Source of the DNA: Thioalkalivibrio nitratireducens DSM 14787
GTDB lineage: Bacteria; Pseudomonadota; Gammaproteobacteria; Ectothiorhodospirales; Ectothiorhodospiraceae
Direction: 5' to 3'
Assembly (NCBI RefSeq): GCF_000321415.2
Contig: NC_019902.2
Location: forward strand, 3,038,001 to 3,102,000
DNA: 64,000 nucleotides
Positions 37,248-44,955 of the stretch are shown here, in pieces. A program made the translations under genes and the position numbers. How positions within the stretch are numbered: position 1 is the first letter of the stretch; the number at the start of each line of letters is the position of its first letter. The notes below the pieces were generated by a model. It did not search any database. It worked only from the letters and a program-made list of their open reading frames with translations, and was not told the DNA's origin.

Positions 37248-37538
37248 TCAGGGATTACCCAGAATCGGTTCCAGTTCGCGGTGCGGGCGGGCGATGATGT
37301 GTGCCGCCACCAGCCCGTCGCCCACGCGCTCGCAGGCGTCCGCGCCGGCACGGACCGCGGCGTTCACCGCGCCCGTCTCGCCGCGGACCAGCACGGTCAC
37401 GTAGCCGCCACCCACAAACTCGCGCCCGATCAGGCGCACCTCGGCGGCCTTGGTCATGGCGTCCGCCGCCTCGATGGCGGGCACCAGCCCCCGGGTCTCG
37501 ATCATCCCCAGCGCGATGCCGTGGGTCTCGTTTGCCAT
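37248..37538 (-). CDS. csoS1: Carboxysome shell protein CsoS1 (BMC-H), first copy
   Basis: 96-residue BMC-H shell protein, the shortest of the three, ending ELEPILGNP. Same pore loop FVGGGYV. Preceded by 58 bp after csoS4B with a purine-rich AGGAG-type site (CAGGAGAAACAGAC before the ATG), so it should be translated well, as expected for the main shell component. Confidence 0.95.
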   Translation of the reverse strand: MANETHGIALGMIETRGLVPAIEAADAMTKAAEVRLIGREFVGGGYVTVLVRGETGAVNAAVRAGADACERVGDGLVAAHIIARPHRELEPILGNP

Positions 37539-37596
37539 GTCTGTTTCTCCTGCTGATATCGCTGCTTGTTGAACCCAATGAAACCCGCTGCTTTGC

Positions 37597-37866
37597 CTAC
37601 CCCTGCGACCCGTTGTGCGCGGGCGGCTCCCAGCGGTCGATGATTCCGCCGATGGTCAGATCGGTCAGAATCTCGAAATCGCCCGCCGCGTACCGTGCTG
37701 CCGAGCCGCTGACGGTAAACACCCAGTTCCCCGCGCGGGCGCCGACCGGGTCGACCGCCACATGCCGGCCCCCTCCGTTGTCGCGCAGCACCCGCAGGGC
37801 CATCTGCTTCAGGCCGTCCACCCTGCGCGTGCAGACGAGTGAACCCTCGACCCGAAGGATGTCCAT
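37597..37866 (-). CDS. csoS4B: Carboxysome vertex protein CsoS4B (BMC-P)
   Basis: 89-residue pentameric vertex protein of the EutN/CcmL/CsoS4 family from ATG 37866 (MDILRVEGSLVCTRRV). Conserved pieces: VDPVGARAGNWVFTVSGSAAR and DLTIGGIIDRWE. Its ATG overlaps the csoS4A stop by one base (TGATG), so the two vertex proteins are translationally coupled at presumably low levels. Confidence 0.94.
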   Translation of the reverse strand: MDILRVEGSLVCTRRVDGLKQMALRVLRDNGGGRHVAVDPVGARAGNWVFTVSGSAARYAAGDFEILTDLTIGGIIDRWEPPAHNGSQG

Positions 37867-38129
37867 CAGCCCTTCTCCTCCGTATCCGGCGGCGGCCAGC
37901 GATCGATGATCCCGACGATCGTCAGATCGCTCGGGTACTCCTTGCTGCCGGCGGCCTCCCGGGCCGCGGAGCTGCCGACACAAAGCACCCAGTCGCCGGG
38001 AATGCAGCCCACCGCGTCGACCGCAACCAACAGCGACCGGCCGTCACGTACGACCTGCAGGTGCTTGTGTTCGAGGCCCGCGATCCGATTCGTGGACACC
38101 AGCGGCCGCTCTACTTGGCAAATCTTCAT
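37866..38129 (-). CDS. csoS4A: Carboxysome vertex protein CsoS4A (BMC-P)
   Basis: 87-residue pentamer-forming shell vertex protein from ATG 38129 (MKICQVERPLVSTNRI). Conserved VDAVGCIPGDWVLCVGSSAAR and DLTIVGIIDRWPP. Start overlaps the csoSCA stop by one base (TGATG) and its own stop overlaps csoS4B in the same way, giving a three-gene coupled chain. Confidence 0.94.
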   Translation of the reverse strand: MKICQVERPLVSTNRIAGLEHKHLQVVRDGRSLLVAVDAVGCIPGDWVLCVGSSAAREAAGSKEYPSDLTIVGIIDRWPPPDTEEKG

Positions 38130-39643
38130 CAGTGGCCTCCCTGCGGCGTACCGCGCACGGAGCAGGCGAGCGCCTCGATCGGGCCGCGCGCATTGCAGTC
38201 GCGCACGATCTGCAAAGTGTGCAGCAAACCGCGCGCCGACAGATCCTGGTAACGGCTGTGCAGTGCACGGTCCACCCGTTCGCAATGCGCCACCGCGCGC
38301 TCGCGCGAGCCCGGTACCTGGCCGTGATAGTCGTAGCGCACGACCACCGGCACCGGCAGACCATGGGCCACATTGAGCCGCGAGCCGATCTTCACTCCAA
38401 CGTCGAGATCGGGGGCCGCTTCCTCGACCGTGTCCATGTAGGCGAAATAGGTCAGGTTGCGCAGCTGGATCTCCTCGAAACCGATTCCGACGCCGATGAA
38501 GCGCTCGGCGTGACCGACGTCGGCGTAGCGCCCGTCGTGGTAGCTGCGCACGTAGTCGATCTGCGACAGATTGTTCGCAATCAGCCGTGCCGCCAGCCGC
38601 GCCATCCCGTCGGCGACGCCCGGCGCGGACGCCTTCACGCGCTCCAGGATCCGGGCTTCCGCCTCGACGGCCGGCAGGCGCACGGTGTCGGCATACAACG
38701 CCTGCGCCTCCACGCCCGTCTGCGGGTCGACGCGTCCATCCGCACCGGGCACATGCACACGGATCGCGTCGGTATCGGTATCCATGCCGATCAGCAGCAA
38801 ATCGATCGATGCGCCACAGCAGAAGCTGTTCTGCACCGCCTGCTGGAATCCAAGCAGGCGTTCCAACCCCGCCTGCGCCGCCTTTTGCTCGTCCGATCCG
38901 TGCGCCGCGCAGCCCTCATGCTCCGGGTCGCTCGAGCTGTAGTGGTACACCACCGCCTTCAGGTACCGGGTGGGCGCATCCGCCGTATTCGGGCGCCCTT
39001 CCCGAAACCGCAGCATCTCCGTCTCGACCCATTTCTGCAGACTGTCCTCGATATCGAACAGCGCGCCCGCGTAGGACTTGCGTCGAACCGCGCGGTAGGG
39101 GAGCCGGAGCACGTAGCGGATCACATGGGCCAGCCGCCCGTCCGCGCAGGGCGACACGTCCAGGGTATGGAAACCACAGTCCTGCAGGAACGCCTGGAAC
39201 GCATCCTCGTCGCCGGACCCCAGCGGATCATCAGTAAAGAACTCGTCGCAGAACCGGCGATACGTCTCGAACACGCACCACGCGAACAGCCGCCGCATGT
39301 CGAGCTGTGTCACCCAGGCGTCCCCGAGAATCTCGGGCGGCAGCTCGAACCCGAGTTGCTCGCGCGCGATCGCCTGGGCCCGCATCTCGAAGTTCTCCTC
39401 GTGCTGCAGACCGGACAGGCGCTTCAGCACCGGCACGATCGTGTCGAAGGAGTCCTTTACACGTCGCTCGTACGCGAACAGATAGGCGTTCTCGTCCCCC
39501 TGCGTCAGCGGGTGCAATCCCCGCGTCACTCCACCTCCGACGGACGGGCGGGCTGAACGTCGCGGGGCCACCGGGGCGGGCGCGGACGCCGGTCCCTGGG
39601 ACCAGAACAGCGGGCGTGTCGATTGACGGCGGCCAGGAAGCAT
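38129..39643 (-). CDS. csoSCA: Carboxysomal carbonic anhydrase CsoSCA
   Basis: 504 residues, the usual length for this beta-type carbonic anhydrase (CsoS3). Converts bicarbonate to CO2 inside the carboxysome. The zinc ligands line up as C166, H234 and C245, with D168 and R170 in SPCADGR as the Asp-Arg dyad. The 11-residue spacing of the His and second Cys equals that of the Halothiobacillus enzyme. N-terminal about 45 residues are basic and Pro/Arg-rich, the part that binds Rubisco in related enzymes. Starts 18 bp after csoS2 with a GGAG site. Confidence 0.96.
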   Translation of the reverse strand: MLPGRRQSTRPLFWSQGPASAPAPVAPRRSARPSVGGGVTRGLHPLTQGDENAYLFAYERRVKDSFDTIVPVLKRLSGLQHEENFEMRAQAIAREQLGFELPPEILGDAWVTQLDMRRLFAWCVFETYRRFCDEFFTDDPLGSGDEDAFQAFLQDCGFHTLDVSPCADGRLAHVIRYVLRLPYRAVRRKSYAGALFDIEDSLQKWVETEMLRFREGRPNTADAPTRYLKAVVYHYSSSDPEHEGCAAHGSDEQKAAQAGLERLLGFQQAVQNSFCCGASIDLLLIGMDTDTDAIRVHVPGADGRVDPQTGVEAQALYADTVRLPAVEAEARILERVKASAPGVADGMARLAARLIANNLSQIDYVRSYHDGRYADVGHAERFIGVGIGFEEIQLRNLTYFAYMDTVEEAAPDLDVGVKIGSRLNVAHGLPVPVVVRYDYHGQVPGSRERAVAHCERVDRALHSRYQDLSARGLLHTLQIVRDCNARGPIEALACSVRGTPQGGH

Positions 39644-39661
39644 GTCGGTTCTCCCCGGGGA

Positions 39662-42016
39662 TCAACCCCGGGCCCCTCCCGAGTAAGTCACCAGCGCGCC
39701 CCGTTCCGTGTTGCCACTGCCACCGGTCACCTTGCCGACGGGCGGAGGAATGTCCTCGTTGCGCTTCGGCACCGGCTCCGGCGGCATCGCACTCATCGGG
39801 CCTCCCCGACGCGTCGGATTGCGCCGCATCGCCGAGGCCCCTTCGGTACCGGTCACGCGGTCGCCGCGATCCCAGTCGTCGCCAGTGATCCGGACACCGC
39901 CATCCATGCCCTCGCCGGTCACCCGGGACTTCACTCGGCCCCCGACGGTCTCGGCGGTCGCTGGGATGGCGTTGGCGTCCGCGTTCGCATTCGTCGGAGA
40001 CGACATAACGCCGCGTCCGAAGCGAAATTCCTCGGTGCCGGTAACCTTTCCCGTGGCCATGCCGAACGGACCGGTGATCTGGCCCTGTTCATAGCGGGTG
40101 CCGGTCACGGCGCCGGTGATCTGGGGCGCAACGGCGGCATGCGACGGCGCTATCACGCTGAACTGCTCCCAGGGCTCCCTTTGCCCCGCGACCGGCTGTG
40201 GAAAATCCGGGCTGCCGGGCTCGGCCGGCGTCGCCGGGCAGACTTCAGCGAACTGGTCCGCACCCACGTACGGCGTGCCGCTGACCGGTTCGCAGGCGCC
40301 CTTGGCTGCGCCCGTGATCGGGCCGCCGATCCCGGGCTGGATGCCGGTGAGCGCGGGACCTGGCGTCGCACGCTGAGGCCGTGTGCGCGCCTGGCTCGTT
40401 TTGGTCTCGCCCGGCTCGCAATAGCCGCGATACTGCTCGACCCCGGCGTAGGGCGTACCGGTAATGGCGTTGCAGGTACCCGGTTCATCACCGGTGACCT
40501 TCCCGGAGCGCCCCGTCAGGGTTCCGGTGACGGCCATGCCCTTGAACGTCTGCGACAGACCGACCTTCTCGTCCTCCGGCGCGGGTACCGATTCGCAGAA
40601 ACTCTCGAAATGCTCGCTGCCCAGGTATGCATCACCAGTCACATTACGACAGCTTCCGGGTTCGTCGCCGGTGACACGCTCGGAACGGCCGACCATGGTG
40701 CCGGTCACCGCCCCCCCCCTGAAGGTGGTTGTCGTCCCGACCTTCGCGGGCGCCTGGCCATTCCCCTGCTGCATGTACTGCGTGCCGGTCAGTGCCCGGT
40801 TAGCACCAACCTCGTCACCCGTGACGCGTTCCGAACGGCCAACATTGCTGCCGGTCACGCTCTTGCCTTTCTGGCTCTGGGCCACCGTGATCTTGCCGGC
40901 GGCCGGCTCCGGGCGAACCCCGCAAAAGGCATCGATCTTGTCGGCACCGAGATACTCGGTGCCGGTGACGCGCGCACAGGTGCCGGGCTCGTCGCCGGTA
41001 ACCCGGGTACTCCGACCCACCTCGTTGCCGGAAACCCGGTTGCCGTGAGAGGTCGGGCTCACCCCGACTTTCCGCGGCGCCGTCGTCGGTTCCGTCTGAC
41101 AGAAGTCGCGAAAGATTTCGGCACCCATGTACTCGGTGCCGGTCACCGGATTGCAGGAACCCGGTTCGTCCCCGGTGACGCTGCGGCTGCGCCCGACCAT
41201 CGTGCCGGTCAGGTGCTGCCCGTACGCGGTCTCGCTGGCACCCACTTTCGGGGGCGCGTCCTTCCGGCTCTTCTGCGGACGCACGCGCCCGCAGGGCTCA
41301 GCTTTTTTTTGGCCGGCATTGCCGGTGCGGCTGCGCTGCTCGCGCAGCGCCCGGGCCAGCTCGCGCCCGGACAGACCCGGGTTCGTCGCCCGGGCGGTCT
41401 GCGCAGTCGTCATGCCGCGGGGGCTCAGGCCGGCCTTGCCGCGCGCCGACTGTGCCTGCCTGCGGGCCAGCGCCACCGCCCGGCTGGTATTCGCCACCAC
41501 CGGTTTCTTGCCATTGGGGCGGACCTTGGTCCGCGCCGCAGACCGCGCACGCACCGCAGGTGCGCTCTCGCGAGCAGAACGCGCTTCCGGCGCTGTGTCC
41601 TTCTCACCCTTGCAGCCGCAGCCACAGCCGGAACGCCCGTCATCCTTCGGGTTCGCCGGACCCGCCGGCGGCTGTACGTCAGCCGCCGTCCGAGTGCGGT
41701 CCGCCTGCGAGAGGCCTGCCTTGCCGCGATTGGACATCGCCTCGCGTCGCGCCCGGGACGCCGCACGTGCCGCGGGCATCATCGGCTGCACGGAACGGCC
41801 CGAAGCGACCGAGCGGGACGTGCCGGCGCCGGCAGTGCTCGCGGCACTGGCAGCCGGACGGGCCGCGGGCGCACTGGGGCTGGGACGGGGGTGCGCGGGG
41901 GCCCCGCCGCTGTGCGTGGGTGTCTTCGTCAGTGCGGCCTTTCCGGCTTCGGAAAGGGCGCGCCGCCGGGCCATGGATGCCGCCCGTGCGCTGCTGCTGT
42001 GTGAAGGTCCTGCCAT
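39662..42016 (-). CDS. csoS2: Carboxysome assembly scaffold CsoS2
   Basis: 784-residue disordered scaffold joining Rubisco to shell. Start at ATG 42016 (MAGPSHSSSARAAS); an in-frame GTG at 42064 lies inside the 30-bp palindrome and is less likely. N-terminal region has four Rubisco-binding repeats (about 15-29, 88-102, 182-197 and 215-231; core RRxAxSxxGKAGL). The middle region has about six repeats with VTGDEPGxC and VTGTxYxG motifs and paired cysteines. The C-terminal region ends GKVTGGSGNTERGALVTYSG, the conserved shell-anchoring end. A Cys triad (131, 133, 135) sits between N-repeats 2 and 3. A run of eight A at codons 236-238 with a downstream hairpin is described separately. Confidence 0.96.
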   Translation of the reverse strand: MAGPSHSSSARAASMARRRALSEAGKAALTKTPTHSGGAPAHPRPSPSAPAARPAASAASTAGAGTSRSVASGRSVQPMMPAARAASRARREAMSNRGKAGLSQADRTRTAADVQPPAGPANPKDDGRSGCGCGCKGEKDTAPEARSARESAPAVRARSAARTKVRPNGKKPVVANTSRAVALARRQAQSARGKAGLSPRGMTTAQTARATNPGLSGRELARALREQRSRTGNAGQKKAEPCGRVRPQKSRKDAPPKVGASETAYGQHLTGTMVGRSRSVTGDEPGSCNPVTGTEYMGAEIFRDFCQTEPTTAPRKVGVSPTSHGNRVSGNEVGRSTRVTGDEPGTCARVTGTEYLGADKIDAFCGVRPEPAAGKITVAQSQKGKSVTGSNVGRSERVTGDEVGANRALTGTQYMQQGNGQAPAKVGTTTTFRGGAVTGTMVGRSERVTGDEPGSCRNVTGDAYLGSEHFESFCESVPAPEDEKVGLSQTFKGMAVTGTLTGRSGKVTGDEPGTCNAITGTPYAGVEQYRGYCEPGETKTSQARTRPQRATPGPALTGIQPGIGGPITGAAKGACEPVSGTPYVGADQFAEVCPATPAEPGSPDFPQPVAGQREPWEQFSVIAPSHAAVAPQITGAVTGTRYEQGQITGPFGMATGKVTGTEEFRFGRGVMSSPTNANADANAIPATAETVGGRVKSRVTGEGMDGGVRITGDDWDRGDRVTGTEGASAMRRNPTRRGGPMSAMPPEPVPKRNEDIPPPVGKVTGGSGNTERGALVTYSGGARG
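41273..41310 (-). promoter_or_regulatory. Candidate programmed -1 frameshift element in csoS2
   Basis: On the coding strand, eight consecutive A (41310-41303) read CAA AAA AAA GCT in frame, giving an A AAA AAA slippery heptamer. Eight bases later begins a 9-bp stem with a CGTG tetraloop (arms 41294-41286 and 41281-41273; one G-U pair). A -1 slip would read AGC TGA, a stop after one extra residue, making a 239-residue N-terminal product. The layout parallels dnaX. Transcriptional slippage on A8 is an alternative. Confidence 0.5.
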
Positions 42017-42056
42017 TTCAAACCCCGTCGCGTGGTTGCTCGAGTCCCGTTGCACC

Positions 42057-42086
42057 GCGGTCACTGTCCGATCGGACAGTGACCGC
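42057..42086 (-). repeat. Perfect 30-bp palindrome between cbbS and csoS2
   Basis: Two 15-nt arms (GCGGTCACTGTCCGA and its exact complement) lie 11 bp after the cbbS stop and 40 bp before csoS2. In RNA it forms a stem of about 13 bp with a tiny loop. No U-run follows, so it is not a standard terminator. An RNase-blocking or partial-terminator role that sets cbbLS above the shell genes is inferred. Confidence 0.65.
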
Positions 42087-42097
42087 GTCCCGTGCCG

Positions 42098-42442
42098 TCA
42101 GCCGCGGCCTTCGTAAACCACGAAAGACGCGCCCTGGGTCTGGGCGTAGGCGTCGTAGCCCAGCAGCCGGATGTGGTGATCCGGATAGGCGCGGCGGCAG
42201 GCCTCGAGTTCGGCGACCACGTGGCCGAGGTCGGTATCGCCGAAGAACGGCAGCTTCCACATCGGCCAGTAGTGATTGAACGCCTTGCTCGGATGCTCAT
42301 GCTCGATCGCCGGGGTCCAGCCCTGGGCGATGATGTAGGCGATCTGCTCATGCACTTCGTCCTGTGAGAGCTTGGGCAGGAAGCCGAAGGTTTCGAGCGT
42401 CTGGGCAGTCTGGTAGTCGCCCATTTCGTACATGGTTGCCAT
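42098..42442 (-). CDS. cbbS: Rubisco small subunit, form IA
   Basis: 114 residues. Small subunit of the carboxysomal Rubisco L8S8 enzyme. Family features: [40 protein letters not shown] and the [21 protein letters not shown] end. Starts at ATG 42442 with AGGA upstream (a second ATG three codons in). 55 bp after cbbL. Confidence 0.97.
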   Translation of the reverse strand: MATMYEMGDYQTAQTLETFGFLPKLSQDEVHEQIAYIIAQGWTPAIEHEHPSKAFNHYWPMWKLPFFGDTDLGHVVAELEACRRAYPDHHIRLLGYDAYAQTQGASFVVYEGRG

Positions 42443-42497
42443 GTTCGTTTTCCTCGTTTCGATTCGGTTACAAGTTCAGTGTGGGACAGGCACGGGC

Positions 42498-43913
42498 TCA
42501 GCCGACGTCCAGCTTGTCCACGGTCTCGAACTCGAACTTGATCTCTTTCCAGGTTTCCATCGCGATCGCGAGTTCCGGGCTGTGGCGGGCGGCATCGGTC
42601 AGGATCTCGCGCGCCTCGCGCTCGAGCTCACGACCCTCGTTGCGCGCCTTCACGCAGGCCTCGAGCGCGACGCGGTTGGCGGCGGCACCCGCGGCGTTGC
42701 CCCAGGGATGGCCCTGCGTGCCGCCACCGAACTGCAGCACCGAATCATCGCCGAAGATCGCAACCAGTGCCGGCATGTGCCAGACGTGGATACCGCCAGA
42801 CGCCACCGCGAACACACCAGGCATCGAGCCCCAGTCCTGGTCGAAGAACACGCCGCGGGCGCGGTCTTCCGGCACGAATGCTTCGCGAAGCTGGTCGACG
42901 AAACCCAGCGTGGAATTGCGGTCGCCCTCGAGCTTGCCGACCACGGTTCCGGTGTGCAGGTGGTCACCGCCGGACAGGCGCAGGCACTTGGCCAGCACGC
43001 GGAAATGGATGCCGTGCTTCGGATGACGGTCGATAACCGCGTGCATCGCGCGGTGGATGTGCAGCAGAATGCCGTTCTTGCGGCACCACTTGGCCAGACC
43101 GGTGTTTGCGGTGAACCCCCCGGTCAGGAAGTCGTGCATGACGATCGGCATGCCCAGTTCCTTCGCGAACTCGGCGCGTTCGTACATCTGCTCGGGGTCC
43201 GGGGCGGTCACGTTCAGATAGTGGCCCTTGCGCTCGCCGGTCTCGGCCTGCGCCTTCATCACCGCCTCGGCGACAAACTCGAAACGGTTCTGCCAGCGCA
43301 TGAACGGCTGCGAGTTGACGTTCTCGTCGTCCTTGGTCAGGTCGAGACCGCCGCGCAGACACTCGTACACCGCACGGCCGTAGTTCTTCGCGGACAGACC
43401 GAGCTTCGGCTTGATCGTCGCGCCGAGCATCGGGCGGCCGTACTTGTTCAGCTTGTCACGCTCGACCTGGATGCCGCTGGGCGGGCCCATGCAGGTCTTG
43501 ATGTAGGCGATCGGGAAGCGGATGTCTTCCAGACGCAGGTGCTTCAGCGCCTTGAAGCCGAAGACGTTGCCGACCAGCGAGGTCAGCACGTTCACGATCG
43601 AGCCTTCCTCGAACAGATCGAGCGGGTAGGCCACGAACGCGTAGAACGATTCCTTGTCGCCAGGCACGTCCTCGATGCGGTAGGCACGGCCCTTGTAGTA
43701 TTCGAGGTCGGTCAGCAGCTCGGACCACACGGTGCTCCAGGTGCCGGTCGAGCTTTCCGCGGCCACGGCTGCGGCCACCTCTTCGCGGGGGACACCGGGC
43801 TGACCGGTGACCTTGAAACAGGCCAGCAGGTCAGTGTCGAGCGGGACATAGTCCGGGGTCCAATACTTTTCCCGGTATTCCTTGACACCGGCTTCATAGG
43901 TCTTAACTGCCAT
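42498..43913 (-). CDS. cbbL: Rubisco large subunit, form IA (carboxysomal)
   Basis: 471 residues from ATG 43913, with CAGGAG upstream. Carboxylates ribulose-1,5-bisphosphate. The catalytic GATIKPK (164-170), the carbamylated lysine K194 in [11 protein letters not shown], loop 6 [10 protein letters not shown] and GGGTQGHP are all intact. The gene order with cbbS and csoS2 makes it the carboxysomal form IA enzyme. First gene of the carboxysome operon, preceded by a 326-bp control region. Confidence 0.98.
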   Translation of the reverse strand: MAVKTYEAGVKEYREKYWTPDYVPLDTDLLACFKVTGQPGVPREEVAAAVAAESSTGTWSTVWSELLTDLEYYKGRAYRIEDVPGDKESFYAFVAYPLDLFEEGSIVNVLTSLVGNVFGFKALKHLRLEDIRFPIAYIKTCMGPPSGIQVERDKLNKYGRPMLGATIKPKLGLSAKNYGRAVYECLRGGLDLTKDDENVNSQPFMRWQNRFEFVAEAVMKAQAETGERKGHYLNVTAPDPEQMYERAEFAKELGMPIVMHDFLTGGFTANTGLAKWCRKNGILLHIHRAMHAVIDRHPKHGIHFRVLAKCLRLSGGDHLHTGTVVGKLEGDRNSTLGFVDQLREAFVPEDRARGVFFDQDWGSMPGVFAVASGGIHVWHMPALVAIFGDDSVLQFGGGTQGHPWGNAAGAAANRVALEACVKARNEGRELEREAREILTDAARHSPELAIAMETWKEIKFEFETVDKLDVG

Positions 43914-43968
43914 GGTCGACTCCTGCTTCAATTACTGGATGGAAGTGCCGATCGAACCTGCGCGAAGT

Positions 43969-44033
43969 CTATGGACGCAACGCATAGTATTCCAATCGGT
44001 CTTTTCTTCAGATCGCATAGACTTGAGCCTATG
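43969..44033 (-). promoter_or_regulatory. cbbL promoter with paired CATAG/CTATG elements (likely CbbR operator)
   Basis: Four copies of CATAG or its complement occur at 43969-43973, 43983-43987, 44016-44020 and 44029-44033, forming two inverted pairs; the longer AAGTCTATG recurs inverted as CATAGACTT. On the transcribed strand a TCTGAA (44012-44007), 17 bp and TACTAT (43989-43984) make a plausible -35/-10. The upstream pair then sits just before -35, where a LysR activator binds. Binding by CbbR is inferred. Confidence 0.5.
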
Positions 44034-44239
44034 TAATGACCGCGTGGAACCTGAGGAGATTACTGCGGCCCAGTGCATTCGCCAAGGGCGCACGGAATTC
44101 GGCGTTCCCCAGCAACCGGTCGCCGGGACAATGGCTTGGCCCGGCATCCCGGAAGGGTGGCTTGTGGCGATGCCGGGGAGCATTGCGGGCCGGGTCTATA
44201 CTCTAGTGGCGGCAGGAACGGGACCATGGAGGTGCCACC

Positions 44240-44710
44240 ATGAATCTGGCGAACAGGCTGAAAACCTTTCTCGACAGTCGCGGTGTGCAGTATGAAATCG
44301 TCGGACATCCGCACACCACCTCGGCCAATCGGTCCGCGGAAGCGGCACACGTACCGGGCGACGCGCTGGCCAAGGGCGTCGTGGTCGAGGACGCGGGTCA
44401 GTACCTGCTCGTGGTTCTGCCCGCGACTCACCGCCTGAAACTCGGGCGCCTGCACCACGCGCTCGGCGCCCATGTGGGGCTTGCCACCGAGCCGGAGGTC
44501 GCTGAGCTGTTCGCGGACTGCGAGGCCGGGGCAGTGCCGGCGCTGGGCCCTGCCTACGGGCTGGAGACCGTCCTAGACGACTCGATGGCCGTGCAGGACG
44601 AGGTCTTCATCGAGGGCGGGGACCACGAATCGCTGGTACGGCTGCGGGGCGAGACCTTCCGTTCCCTGCTGGGAAATGTACGCCAGGGCGATTTCAGCGT
44701 GCATATCTGA
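44240..44710 (+). CDS. YbaK/EbsC-family aminoacyl-tRNA deacylase
   Basis: 156 residues. YbaK/ProX-like editing domain that clears mischarged tRNAs. Features: the N-terminal EIVGHPHTTSANRSAEAAHV, the catalytic lysine in LAKGVVVE, LGPAYGLETVLDDS and FIEGGDHESLVRL. The start has GGAGGTGCCACC upstream. The substrate specificity (Cys, Ala or Pro mischarging) cannot be read from the sequence. Divergent from cbbL. Confidence 0.85.
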   Translation: MNLANRLKTFLDSRGVQYEIVGHPHTTSANRSAEAAHVPGDALAKGVVVEDAGQYLLVVLPATHRLKLGRLHHALGAHVGLATEPEVAELFADCEAGAVPALGPAYGLETVLDDSMAVQDEVFIEGGDHESLVRLRGETFRSLLGNVRQGDFSVHI

Positions 44711-44848
44711 GCGGGAAACCGGTCGCGACGCCCGTGCCGCAGGCGGGCCCGGACACGCGTGCCCGCCGGGCCTTCGGTCAATGGCTCGCCGAGCGCGAAT
44801 CGGTTCCACCTTTGCCTTTGCCCGGCGTTTGTGTAATAAAGGCGCAAC

Positions 44849-44894
44849 GCTACCGGAAACCCCGGCGCAGGTAGCACGAATCCGATCGACACGG
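44849..44894 (+). promoter_or_regulatory. Leader hairpin upstream of rnk (attenuator candidate)
   Basis: GCTACC (44849-44854) pairs with GGTAGC (44870-44875), with a GGAAACCCC loop region, and is followed after 19 nt by an intrinsic terminator. A TGTAAT (44832-44837) just upstream could be a -10. Conserved leader/attenuator RNAs upstream of rnk have been described in gammaproteobacteria; whether this belongs to them is untested. Confidence 0.4.
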
Positions 44895-44923
44895 CGGCCC
44901 GCGCTTGCGTGGGCCGTTTTTTT
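44895..44923 (+). terminator. Intrinsic terminator before rnk
   Basis: A 9-bp GC stem (CGGCCCGCG with CGTGGGCCG, one G-U pair) with loop CTTG is followed directly by seven T (44917-44923), then the rnk start 32 bp later. Its place in the rnk leader suggests attenuation; it could also end the upstream YbaK-type transcript. Confidence 0.8.
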
Positions 44924-44955
44924 GTTCGTCCCGAACTTCTTGAGGCCACCCCGAC

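Noticed and set aside
36508-37538. Tandem csoS1 repeats as a mobile or CRISPR-like repeat array
   Set aside because: The repeat unit is a complete shell-protein gene; duplications of this kind are normal in cso operons.
39623-42004. A 793-codon plus-strand frame opposite csoS2
   Set aside because: Repeats in it only mirror the CsoS2 repeats. No family, and it runs against the carboxysome operon.
42017-42064. GTG 42064 as the csoS2 start
   Set aside because: It lies within the 30-bp palindrome, would be hidden in a stem, and adds 16 residues not like CsoS2 N-termini.
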